From: Sipunculus nudus
Taxonomy: Eukaryota; Annelida; Sipuncula; Golfingiida; Sipunculidae
DNA: 64,000 nucleotides
Direction of reading: 5' to 3'
Assembly (NCBI GenBank): GCA_026874595.1
Contig: CM049321.1
Location: 12,757,479 to 12,821,478, forward strand
The translations under genes and the position numbers were made by a program. How positions within the stretch are numbered: the stretch's first letter is position 1; every line of letters begins with the position of its first letter. Under the pieces are notes generated by a model. That model ran no database searches and was not told where the DNA came from. It worked only from the letters and a program-made list of their open reading frames with translations. Below are positions 52,401-62,056 of the stretch, in pieces.

Positions 52401-52894
52401 TTTTCCCCTGTCAGGATTAGTCTCAACCACTATATTTTCTAGTTGTTCCTATTCATACAGCAGCTTTTTTTCTTAAGACTTAAGAATACCCAAGAGGGGT
52501 CAAACATGGACATTGAGATAAGATTTAAAATTATTTATACAGTTGCACTTTAGTGACTGAACAATCAAAGGGGTGTAAGTTGATATCCAGCAGAAAAACA
52601 GAACTTTTCTGACCAGCTGTGTCAGGTAGTGCTTTCTGTCTGTCCTTCTGTCTGTCATATTCACAAATTCAGCAAAGCAGATATATAGATCTGTGATGAG
52701 TTTGACAGAATCCGTCTTTATGACGATATTTTGATTGATGACCCCTATTATATAGGTATCTATCACAGTCAATCCTAATTAAAGGTTTTATTGTTAACTC
52801 CTATTTGCAAGGCTGTTAATTCTGTGAAAAGGTTACCTATAGCCAAAAAAAAGTGAGAGCTACTAGTTTGCCCTGAAGGGAAGATTTATGGTGT
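49433..52894. other. Intron sequence, no gene seen
   Basis: Unique AT-rich DNA. A possible short fragment of the CTGTCCGTCC-headed repeat lies near 51308. Confidence 0.35.
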
Positions 52895-53055
52895 TTGTTC
52901 CTAAAAAATAATTAAAAATTTAGTTTAGAACAGCTGGAAATGACAAAAATTCTTCCTAAAAAAATTAAAGTTTTGTAAGATTTAATTTGGTCTAGAACTG
53001 CTGGGAATGACAAAAATTCTTCCTTATAAAAAATTGAAAGTTTTGTTAGATTTTA
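52895..53055 (+). repeat. Two-unit tandem duplication of about 75 bp
   Basis: aatgacaaaaattcttcct and the following ttaaagttttgt/ttgaaagttttgt occur twice in the same order. Confidence 0.75.
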
Positions 53056-53499
53056 TTTTCAATAATTTATTACAGCTTTCAAGGTCAATCAGTCACATTC
53101 TTCTTCATTATATTTTTCAGTGTCTTCATGGTTTATTTGACCTCAGTGTCACTGTTATGACTGTATGATATCAGGATTCATTCACTTCAGAAGATAATTG
53201 AAATTTATAGGCTTGTTCCTTGCCCTTTTCATCAGCTTAATGCCTGGGAGATACTGTTACATGGGTAATAGTCCTACCAGAAGAAAGATAGACCTATAAA
53301 GAAAGATAGCTTATGACCTATGATATGTAGTAATTGTGTCCCATAAAAAGTATTGAAATCCACCAAACAGGAGATATTCCACTCTTCCATAGAAGCATAA
53401 TTCAATATTTCAGACTGTGTGAGATTTCATGCCGGTTGGCATAGATCCAGTGTTGTATACATAGACCAAATGGTATCTGGATGTTTTTGATGACTAAGC

Positions 53500-53960
53500 C
53501 AAATGATCCAACAGCAGACAGACGACGCCAGTTAGGCCTGAAGCAGTCAGAGCGTAAAACCTGTCGCCAGTAAGTAACGAGCTATCACCGTGGCGACTGT
53601 AGCAGAGCTCAGGAGCCGATTACCCTGATTACTTCGTTATGAACTGTTAACCGAGTCTTTGAGTGTGGCTGGCAAACAGTTTGTGGGTATCACATCGGCA
53701 AAAGGGACATAAAAGGACTCTGGCGCCAGGAAATCCAACGTCGCTAATAGAAATTGGTCCAATATGGCCGATGTGATTGACAGTCTCAGTGTGGTTGATT
53801 TTATGGTCGGCACCAGACTGATGGGGAAGAAATTACGACGAGATGATCTGTTTTCTTCGTCATGATGTATTTCGTCAGGTGGAATGGGCAGGTATATCCC
53901 CGAGCTGTCTCCATGACATGTGGTCTATTCTCTGATTTACGGACCATTAAAATTCAGACT
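53500..53960. promoter_or_regulatory. GC-richer unique block, candidate regulatory DNA
   Basis: About 460 bp of complex sequence near 47-50% GC with no repeat and no long frame. It stands out from AT-rich flanks and includes gacataaaagg near 53707. Function is inferred from composition only. Confidence 0.27.
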
Positions 53961-55806
53961 TTTTCGTGATATGGCTGAGAAATAGTTACAAGGCTTGCTT
54001 TCTGATGCATCAACCTCATCAAAACTTTAAAAGACTTTCACTGAGCTTTTTCTAAAGTGTCTCATGCATGTAGATTGATCCTTATTTGATAAGGGACTCC
54101 CAAAGTTTCTGAAAGTCATTATTGAAAGTGAGAATGGCACAGCATAGGTTTGCTTTCAGCTGTGTCATTCTATACCTTCAGTACTTAGTAAAAAAACACT
54201 TGGACATTCATAAGATTACTTTTTATTTAACAGCAAAATTGGCCAGCTCGGGGAGGATGAAGTGTAATGATTATGTTCATGCACTTGGATCCAAATTAAG
54301 GTTCTTTGTTCAATTCTTGTCAAAAATCTAAACTTGAAATCTTACCTGTAAGAACCTCTGATTCTCTCATGTTATAACTACTGGTTATTAGAGTATTCCT
54401 AGTCTGGGGCATATATAAACCTGAAACCCATAAAGCCTGTATAACATCTCACTCTGGACACATGGATCCCTTCAACCTGATTCAAAAGTTTATGCCACCA
54501 AAAGGCCATGGAATTTTCCAATAAATAAAAAAATGACCAGCTGCCACAGCAGTAAATACTGTAGGTACCAGGATTCCAAACTAATTTCAGAGGTATGTAC
54601 TGGTAACAAATTGTCTTTATAATTTTGGGGACTATTTAGTGTACCAGGGTACTGATCATTTATAATGTGACTTACATTTTTGGTCATTATGTGTTTTTTT
54701 TTGTTGTGGCTTGATGGAGATGGTAATTTAATTGGAGTTAATTGAGAGTATGGAATGCATGACAGTTGTGATTGTAGTTAATTACAAACATTTTTAGTTG
54801 CACACTCATCATTTGTAATTGTCTGTGTGTCTGGTCCTAGTTAGAATTAATTTATATAAGCTCTTCTCCCTGACAAGGTACAAAAAGCAACATATAACAA
54901 ACCAGAATATCACAACTCATAGGCATTTATATTGGACTGGTAAGCCTGACTTGAGTCATAATACAAACATTTCAGGGGACTGTACTGCAACAGCAATCCA
55001 TCTTGTTGCATTGATCATCATGGTTAACAGCCGATAATCTTGTACATTAGGCTACTTAGGATGAATTTACACAAAAGATTACAATTGAACTCACAAACCA
55101 AACTGAAAATCTGTCTCTATGGTAAAAATGTCATTTCTTGTACCGCATACTAGTTGGCTGTGGTCTAGTAGCCCACACAAGCCATGCTTGTATTCATCCA
55201 TTCAGAAATTCAACAAATATGCTAAGTAAAATTGGAATTTTTTTGCAAGTGATAGGTGTTGAAAGAAAGTATACTTAAAAAGTTAACAATTGGTCTAGTT
55301 TATGTCAAGGGACATGAAACATTGTCAAAATTGATGAAAATATTTGCATCCCCATACAGCCCTACCATGCAATTCTTGATGTGAAATGTTTAGACACTCT
55401 GGTGCTAGCTTTCTGGTTGTAGACTCTAATGTCACTGTGAGAGGGCCAAAATGGCACTAGGTTCAACAAGGTAGTAAACTATGAAAGGTGTACAACAATC
55501 AACTATTTTCATATCTATTTTGACCTCTGGTTTCTAGTCTTAATTACTTGTCTTGGTAATGATGAATTTCCATCCCTGATACCATACCAATTACATAATG
55601 TTTTTTTTTTGTTCTATCATGCAAGTGTTATTTAATAAGTAAAAGATACAAGCTGAATTAGTGAAAGATGCAAGTTTTTGAAAAGATATATTATAGTTTG
55701 TCAAAAATTGAACAATATATATATACAGTTTTGTAAAAAAGTTAAACTTTTGATTTTTTTTAGAGGGCAACTTCAAGGCACTCAAGTGTTTTTTGCTATC
55801 ATTCTG
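53961..55806. other. Intron sequence, no gene seen
   Basis: AT-rich sequence, apparently unique. Confidence 0.4.
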
Positions 55807-56841
55807 CTTTTTAGCCCTCAGCCCTTAGGCTGATGGGCTATTGTCGTCACCCAAGCTGTCCGTCCGTCCGTCCGGCGTCCGTTAACCTTAATCTTGTGAG
55901 CAGGATATCTTGAAAAGGATTCACCGTCAGAATTTCATTTCCTCGGTAAAGATGCATATCGACAAAATCTCGGTCAAGTTCGAAGATGGGTGACCTTGAC
56001 CTATTTTTCTACATTTTAGAGCTGATTATAGAAAAACACTTAGATGCTTATTACTCAGGAACCATTTGGTGGATTTTCACAAAACTTACTATGATTATTT
56101 GGACTGATAGTCTGTACCTGCTACACAAGTTTGGTGGCGCCACCTACAATTTCTGATTTTTAATGAATTTTTATCGGATTTTTCAACTTTGGACTTGTGA
56201 GCGGGATATCTCTAAAAGGATTCACCGTAGGAATTTTATTTTTTCGGTGAAGATGTATATTGACAAAATCTCGGTCAAGTTTGAAGATGGGTGACCTTGA
56301 CCTATTTTTCTACGTTTTAGAGCTGATTATAGAAAAAAACATTTAGAAGCTTATTTCTCAGGAACCATTGGGCGGATTTTCACAATACTTACTATGATCA
56401 TAGGGACTGATGGTCTCTAACTGCTGCACAAGTTTGGGGGCTCCACCTACAATTTCTGATTTTTAATGAATTTTTCTTGGATTTTTCAACTTTGGCCTTG
56501 TGAGCGGTATATCTCTAAAAGGATTCACAATAGGAATTTTATTTCTTTGGTGAAGATGTATATCAACAAAATCTCAGTCAAGTTCGAAGATGGGTGACCT
56601 TGACCTACTTTTCAAGGTCACAGAGCTTATAATAGAATAAAATTTAGAAGCTTATTTTTCAGGAAGCATTTGGTGGATTGTTATGATTCATGGTACATAC
56701 CTCTCCATTTTAAGTTTATAATTGAGACATGTACAGATATACATCCATGTGAGAACAGATATTTAGTACTTGTTACTGTTACCACCTCTAAACACTGTTC
56801 TTTTGGCTGAGGGCTTTTGTCAGCTTCTGCTGATATTCTAG
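55807..56841 (+). mobile_element. Helitron-like non-autonomous element (palindrome head, TATTCTAG end)
   Basis: The head is TTTTTAGCCC followed by a palindrome (arms TAGCCC/GGGCTA and CAGCC/GGCTG, 55812-55840), then TCCGTCCGTCCG. Two and a half core units of about 300 bp follow; each contains a ggatatctt- or atatctctaaaaggattcac-type start, aaaatctcggtcaag and gggtgaccttgacctatttt. The 3' end forms a stem TCAGC/GCTGA with loop ttct and then TATTCTAG (56834-56841). This matches the end of the element at 15769-16918, so both likely use the same transposition machinery. Confidence 0.82.
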
Positions 56842-57241
56842 TTCAGTCTTTATCTCTGCTTTTTCATCTTATCTGTTATCCTTGTTTGCAAAAAAAAAAA
56901 CCTGAATAGCTTGTCATGCCCATTCAGGTTTAATTTCAAAGCAATGTTTTAATTTCTATTCACTGGGAAAATTGACGTTCTCAGAAGAGAACTGTTAAAA
57001 GTATGCAGTATTGTGACCCACAAAAGTCAGTTTTTACATCATGAAACCATTTTGTTTGAGAGAGTGATATTGTTGCCATATTACATGAGAGCTAAAGACA
57101 GGCTTTCTTATGGCAACTCTCAGATGTCATTGCCATACTTACCATACATGAGAAATAAGTCAAGGATTAAGTACCCAGAGTGACCACCAGGGTGAGCTGT
57201 GACATGACATATATCTTCCACCATCAGAAATGATAATATAG

Positions 57242-57431
57242 TGACCATCCTACATGTGATTTCTCATTATTTCAGAGGTAGAACGGAAAGGGAGCAGAGT
57301 AGAGGCCTTAATGTAGTGACCATCATACATGTAACTTTTATCTCCTTATTTCAAAGGAGAGTGACAAGTTAGTACCGGAGAGGCCTTAATATAGCGTTTG
57401 TCATACATGTCATTTTCTCATTTTTTTTCAG
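57242..57431 (+). repeat. Tandem array of decayed splice acceptors before the exon at 57432
   Basis: Three units of 75-81 bp each contain a tcatacatgt-like segment, a pyrimidine tract, an acceptor and exon-like bases. Acceptor positions are ttcag ending 57275, tcaaag ending 57356 (mutated) and the genuine cag ending 57431. The first two are followed by ggagcagagtagagg- and taccggagagg-like text resembling the first 36 bp of the exon. Confidence 0.65.
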
Positions 57432-57565
57432 AGGGAGAGTCTAATGAGGGAGCTGGAACGGGAGAGGATGTTGAGGGGGGAGACCGAGCATCGTCTCAGG
57501 GACATGACCGTAGAAAACGACAACTGTAAATCCCGCCTGGAAGCCCTCCAAGATGACTTCAGAAA
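57432..57565 (+). CDS. NCKAP5: NCKAP5-family protein, exon 2 of window (coiled coil)
   Basis: This 134-nt exon enters in phase 0 and leaves after two bases of a codon. The acceptor follows a long T run, and the donor is gtgagt at 57566. The peptide opens RESLMRELERERML and ends ALQDDFRK, all strongly charged coiled coil. It aligns with the vertebrate segment just after the SEG motif, where a similar 'E-x-L-(I/M)-x-E-L-E-x-E-R' run is found. An alternative acceptor two bases downstream (cagag) would break the frame, so 57432 is preferred. The upstream tandem array carries decoy acceptors. Confidence 0.88.
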
Positions 57566-58429
57566 GTGAGTTCCTCTCTAATAACACCTTGGGTCTGTTG
57601 GAATAAATGGTTCTGGTCCTATTTTAAATTTAATTAGAAGGCAAATGTTTGGCCTTATGTCAACCAGTATGGCATAAAAAGGGTAACAAAGATATTTAAG
57701 CCTGTTTAATCATTAAATATTATAATTTAAACAGACCCCTAGTGTCTTAGGATGAAAAGGTAATGAATTTAGATGTTTCTAGATTAAAGGGGCCTATTCC
57801 GTTATGTGACCTGTATTATATTAAGATACTTTTTAAATCATTGAATCTTTTGTATTAAAAGCCAAAAAGTGCCAGTCTTACTGTGCACAAGTTCCCTGGT
57901 TTGTTTACACACAAGTGTTGATAAAATGTGGGGGGCCTGCTAAAATGGCCCACCAAACATGTTCGACAGCAACTTCTGGTGGCAGATAAGATGAACCAGA
58001 CTTTTGATAATGACAAAAGATGCCATTTCTTCATATGCTCTCAACTCATCAAGGAGTTACCTTTCCACTCTGCAAATACTCAGACAGCCACTTCTGGTCA
58101 CATGGTCTGTTGGTTTGTCAACATTGGTGCCTGTACTGTATTTACTTATAGCTGGTAAGTAATTGAGCTTATGCACTCCTAACAATGGCATTATAAAAAC
58201 TTCATGGCAGGAATTACATGTACCCAGAGTTGGTTAGAAATCCTGTAACTCCTACATACAACTCAAGTCATTAGTTCCCTTAAAAGCGAAAATCAGCAAA
58301 AGCTGAAAGAGGCAGAAACTGCTGTAAGTATTGTGATGTCACAGTGATGGACGTGATGTTTTATATTTGTGTCATTTTATCCACTACTTTGTTGTTTCAT
58401 AGATAAATGAAATTATTTTATTTTCTCAG

Positions 58430-58520
58430 AATGGAAGAAATGGTGCGGGGACTAATGCAGTACAAGAACAAAATGGATCGCCTCAAACAGGAGAAAGCCA
58501 AGCTGACCTTGACTTATGAG
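58430..58520 (+). CDS. NCKAP5: NCKAP5-family protein, exon 3 of window (coiled coil)
   Basis: This 91-nt exon contributes one base to finish a lysine codon and then 30 codons beginning MEEMVRGLMQYKNKM. The acceptor is ttttctcag; the donor gtcagt at 58521 lacks the usual A at +3 and is weaker than its neighbours. The MEEMVR motif corresponds to the vertebrate MEE-(T/M)-V-R segment that closes the first NCKAP5 coiled coil. The end is phase 0. A longer frame read into the intron (to 58613) is an artefact of reading past the donor. Confidence 0.87.
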
Positions 58521-58797
58521 GTCAGTGTCATGACTGTTATACCCTTCGTAACCAACTTTATAAATTTATCCTTATTCAGCAGACTTGGTTCATGTACTTG
58601 TCTAGCTCAGTAGCTGGTAAAATTCATGTAATACAGTGAAACCTGTCTTAAAGCACAGGCATTGCAAACAACCAAAAGGACTTTAAATGAGTACCTGTTG
58701 GACGGACAGGTCAAATTTATTGTTAATATTGTAAAATACTCTATATTTAGGGGCACAAAACAGCTTCAAAACTAAATAGCTTAATTCTATTTTTTAG

Positions 58798-58887
58798 AAC
58801 ACAATAGAAAAATATAAGACGCACATTGGAAACCTGGAACAAGAGAACAGAATTTTACTGACTGAGGTGAAGAAATTAGAAACACAG
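58798..58887 (+). CDS. NCKAP5: NCKAP5-family protein, exon 4 of window (coiled coil)
   Basis: Exactly 30 codons, phase 0 at both ends, acceptor tttttag and donor gtaggt. The peptide NTIEKYKTHIGNLEQENRIL… is a typical heptad coiled coil. This linker is not strongly conserved with vertebrates, so the evidence is the open phase, the splice sites, the composition and the position between two recognisable exons. Confidence 0.78.
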
Positions 58888-59638
58888 GTAGGTCTGATAT
58901 ATTAATTCTGGCTCAGTCTGTTGGGAAAAAGTAGACAAGTTTTATTTTGGAGCAGATTACAATTATGATATCATAAACAGTACTTGAAAGTTTTCTTCTT
59001 TTTTTTTGTCAGATATTTTTGTGGTCACACAAATGACTGTTTATAGTTGAACATCTGTGTTTATACCATAATGAGTTATTTTTATGTCGGGAGATGTTTA
59101 TAGATTAAAAGGTTTGTCAGAGAAATATTTTCTAGTGCTTAACTGAATAAAAAAGTGCCTTTAAAATGTGTGAATATGGTTTATTACTTGAAGTTTACAG
59201 TTCCTGTTACAATTTTTTTTTATTTAATCTGCAGAGCAGTTTGCAATCTGAGTATTTTGAATGAATAACTGTTGACCTAAAATTCATGCAGTTGATGTTA
59301 CTATCTGAACAAGAGGATTAATGTTGTTTTATGATAATTATGTTTGTTTGTACAGAAATGATTTTCTTGTATTTCTGCCATTATGTTACACAAGTTGTAA
59401 GCATATATGCTTATATAATAAATTAGTAAAAACAAATGTCATAAAGTTAAAGAGCACAAGACAAAAGTAATAACTTAATTATATAATTATCAGTCCAGTG
59501 TTAAATTTGATTTTTATCTTCCAGTCTTTTTTCCAACCTTATTTTGCTTCTGATGTAACATTTCATGTTAAACTTACAGCCTGGTGCTGTATTGAGTTTT
59601 ATTTTGAATTCTTATATATTTGATTATTCTGCTTTCAG

Positions 59639-59689
59639 TGTGGGAACTGCCAGCTGTGTAATAAAGAGCTGTCATACAGAGTCAACACG
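59639..59689 (+). CDS. NCKAP5: NCKAP5-family protein, exon 5 of window: 17-codon CxxCxxC micro-exon
   Basis: A 51-nt, phase 0/0 exon with acceptor gctttcag and consensus donor gtgagt. It encodes CGNCQLCNKELSYRVNT, with cysteines spaced C-x2-C-x2-C at its start. Its length keeps the frame whether included or skipped, so it could be a cassette exon. I know of no such cysteine cluster at this place in vertebrate NCKAP5, where the linker is acidic and serine-rich. Metal binding is possible but three cysteines alone do not show it. Confidence 0.72.
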
Positions 59690-59751
59690 GTGAGTCTGTA
59701 ATTAAGTACCAGTGTTTGTTTAGTCAGAATACAAACATTCACCGTAACAGG

Positions 59752-59950
59752 AGAGATGTAGCCAGCAGGTTAAGGCTTTGGACTTAGGAGCTAAAGTTAA
59801 CCAGTGTTGCATGAAAAAATAAACCGTAAATTAGGACGGAAACTCCAGAGATTAATCATTACAATGTCATGAAGACATTTTAATGAATCCTTGGTTGCTC
59901 CCAGCCCATTGCATAAAAAACTTGAAATCCAGTAGGCATAATTATAACAT
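59752..59950 (+). mobile_element. Diverged tRNA-derived SINE
   Basis: gatgtagccagcaggttaag (59755) resembles the box-A region of the SINE at 24166, and the body ends aaaacttgaaatccagtagg, like that copy. Box B is decayed. It lies in the intron after the micro-exon. Confidence 0.6.
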
Positions 59951-60127
59951 AATTTTTCTCATATCGTTTATAGGGATTGATCCTTATTTTAGAAAAGGGA
60001 AAGTCAAATCAAGAAACACTAAAAAGAAAAACAGAAAAAGGGTCATCAGGTCTGGAAAAGGGGCGTGTGTTTTCAGGCCATGAAAATGGATTTAAAACTT
60101 CAAAAAAGATTGCTTATGTTGTCTCAA

Positions 60128-60144
60128 GGGGGGGGGGGGGGGGG
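60128..60144 (+). repeat. Poly-G tract (17 G)
   Basis: Uninterrupted G run. It is one of four G or C homopolymers of this length class in the window. Confidence 0.95.
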
Positions 60145-60286
60145 CTGGTAAGACTTTCACACACATGCAGTGTTGACAACCTGTCTGTACTTGATGAAGA
60201 TCTAGTGAAATTTCAGTTTTGCCAGAATATATTTACACAAAAGGGTGATTAAAGAGTTAAGGCTAAAATATATTTTAAATAAGAAA

Positions 60287-60289
<3 letters not shown>

Positions 60290-60339
<50 letters not shown>
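60290..60339 (+). repeat. AT dinucleotide microsatellite
   Basis: About 25 AT units, 100 bp before the acceptor of the next exon. Confidence 0.95.
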
Positions 60340-60342
<3 letters not shown>

Positions 60343-60439
60343 TCAAACCCATGAAGAAAGCATGACACACACATCACTACCCAGAACAGTCTTCATTAAA
60401 CAAATTTCACATATATTTAAATATAATTATATACCACAG

Positions 60440-60613
60440 GAAAAGGGACAACTAGATGAGAAGGAACGGTCGCGGATGCTGATGGAGCGTCTACGTCAGA
60501 TGGAGGCTGAGAACTCGGCCCTCGTCCTCGAGAACGAGCAGCAGCGAGGACAGTATGATAAGTGTCTGGACCAGATTGCCGGACAGGTGGTCCAGGCACT
60601 CCTTACTCAAAAG
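60440..60613 (+). CDS. NCKAP5: NCKAP5-family protein, exon 6 of window (most conserved coiled coil)
   Basis: 58 codons, phase 0/0, acceptor ataccacag, donor gtcagg at 60614 (weak). The peptide contains MEAENSALVLENEQQRGQYD followed by KCLDQIAGQVVQALLTQK. This is nearly identical to the signature of vertebrate NCKAP5 and NCKAP5L (LEAENSALALENE…QYE-x-CLDEVANQVVQALLTQK). It is the strongest single piece of evidence for the gene identity. The exon is clearly more GC-rich than its intron flanks. The open frame continuing past the donor to 60661 is intron. Confidence 0.95.
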
Positions 60614-61127
60614 GTCAGGGGTCATTTCACAATTACTGCTGTCGGAAAGATGCTGTATTGATGTTCATGAAACTTTGTTGTCTGTTTTTGTCTGTTTACA
60701 AGGTAATTCTTAAAAGTATGCGTATATTTTCTGTACATTTTGTGTGGAGATGGTTATTGAGGCAAGGGGAGTTCATTAAAAATTAAAATGAAATCTTTTA
60801 CAACATTTCGGTTGAAATTAATGTATTAAATAGTTAAGTGTCCCTGTATTACTTTCCTGAAGTTTAGAATGGAAATGTTTTCTGGGTCAGTATTTCGCAG
60901 TAAGTGTGACTATCAGACTAATTATTCAACCAAGGAATGTGTTACGAGTAGTCATCTGTGTGCAGTGTAAATATCTGGCCGAGAGATTAAACTCAGTATT
61001 TTGTGAAAAACTTTCTTAGTCATTTTTGAATAAATGACTAAAAGTATTTTGTGACCACCAGAATGAAAAATATATGTTATTTTAACAAAAAAGTGTGATT
61101 GTTTGACTAAGAGCACTGATTGTATGT

Positions 61128-61734
61128 TTCAGTGTGTTCTCTTACAGTCTGAAGAGAGAGCTTATGAAGTGACTTGGTCCAGTCTACACATGACTAATCC
61201 TGTCTTGACTCTGGGAATATTTTACTGTCTATCACAGTCTCTTTTACAGTCAGGGGGAGGAGTGTATGAAGCTGTTTGGACCATTCATCAGCTTGACCAA
61301 CCAAGTCTTGACTCAATTCTTACTGTGTAACCGACTGTTTTAGTCTGTTTTTCAGTGTATTAAGCGGTTTGGACCATTCATCAGCTGGACCAAGTCTTGA
61401 CTCAATTCTGACTGTGTAACAGTCTGTTTTAGTCTGTTTTTCAGTGTTTAAAGCAGTTTGGACCATTCATCAGCTTGACCATGTCTTGACTCCATTCTGA
61501 CTCTGTAACTGACTGCTTTAGTCTGTTTTTCAGTGTATGAAGTTGTTTGGACCATTCATTAGCTTCACTAACCAAGTCTTGGGTCCATTCTGACTGTGTA
61601 ACGGATTGTTTTAGTCTGTTTTTCAGAGTCTTCGAGAGGAGTGTATGAAGCTGTTTGGACCATTCATCAGCTTGACTAACCAAGTTTTGACTCCATTCTG
61701 ACTGTGTAACTGACATGTTTAGTCTGTTTTTCAG
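61128..61734 (+). repeat. Tandem array of six decayed splice-acceptor/exon-start units before the exon at 61735
   Basis: Units of 89-108 bp. Acceptor-like AGs end at 61147, 61249, 61355, 61444, 61533 and 61626, and the genuine one at 61734. Most units carry ttttagtctgtttttcag, a piece of the exon start (gtgtatgaagct) and then gtttggaccattcatcagct. The last decoy unit keeps 26 bases of the exon start intact (61627-61652). Reading from its acceptor in the gene frame meets TGA after 24 codons. Minus-strand peptides of 'SEWSQ' type here are repeat artefacts. Confidence 0.85.
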
Positions 61735-61854
61735 AGTCTTCGAGAGGAGTGTATGAAGCTACAGAAGCGGGTCATCGACCTCGAGCAGCAGAACCAGCAG
61801 CTTAGTCAGATGTTCCAGCAGCGACTACGTTACGCGTCCGACTCCTTCCTGCAG
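61735..61854 (+). CDS. NCKAP5: NCKAP5-family protein, exon 7 of window (coiled coil)
   Basis: 40 codons, phase 0/0, acceptor tctgtttttcag, consensus donor gtaaga. The peptide SLREECMKLQKRVIDLEQQN continues to MFQQRLRYASDSFLQ. Vertebrate NCKAP5 has the same run directly after QALLTQK: LREEC-x-KL-x-x-RV-x-DLEQQN, then FQQR and SD-x-x-LQ. This confirms both the gene and the joining of exons 6 and 7. The 5' boundary is chosen over six upstream decoys because only this copy stays open to a donor and matches the family. Confidence 0.94.
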
Positions 61855-61898
61855 GTAAGAGGGTATTTAGGTTTGAAAGATTTTATTGATACATAAGA

Positions 61899-62056
61899 AT
61901 GCAATTAACATACAATGATGAGAACACAATGTATCAAATGCAATTAACATACAATGATGAGAATACAATGTATCAAAAGCAATTAACATACAATGATGAG
62001 AATACAATGTATCAAATGCAATTAACATACAATGATGAGAATACAAATATACCAGC
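61899..62056 (+). repeat. 39-bp minisatellite, four units
   Basis: Units gcaattaacatacaatgatg followed by agaatacaatgtatcaaat start at 61901, 61940, 61979 and 62018, almost identical to one another. Because 39 is a multiple of three, both strands stay open; the repeated peptide is not a gene. Confidence 0.92.

Larger units (their letters stand above)
165..57431 (+). other. Giant intron of the NCKAP5-family gene (57,267 bp)
   Basis: The donor gtaagt at 165 and the acceptor ending ttttcag at 57431 bound one phase-0 intron. The flanking exons encode directly contiguous parts of the NCKAP5 coiled coil (…KSEGPV then RESLMREL…), as they do in the vertebrate protein, so no conserved exon needs to be missing inside. 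The intron is AT-rich and packed with non-autonomous mobile elements, listed separately. Open frames inside it are short (at most 141 codons), lack recognisable domains and often overlap repeats. I support none of them as genes. Confidence 0.8.

Noticed and set aside
57928-58158. 76-codon frame followed by gtaagt, considered as an extra exon
   Set aside because: No acceptor in the right place, no coiled-coil character, and exons 2 and 3 join cleanly without it.
59977-60252. 91-codon lysine-rich frame between exons 5 and 6, considered as an extra exon
   Set aside because: It runs through a 17-G tract, has no good donor, and exons 5 and 6 already join in phase 0.
60417-60599. 60-codon minus-strand frame over exon 6
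   Set aside because: Antisense shadow of a GC-rich conserved exon.
61441-61716. 91-codon minus-strand frame with repeated 'SEWSQ…EWSKQLHTL' peptide, considered as a repeat protein
   Set aside because: It is the antisense of the tandem splice-acceptor array; no start context or conservation.
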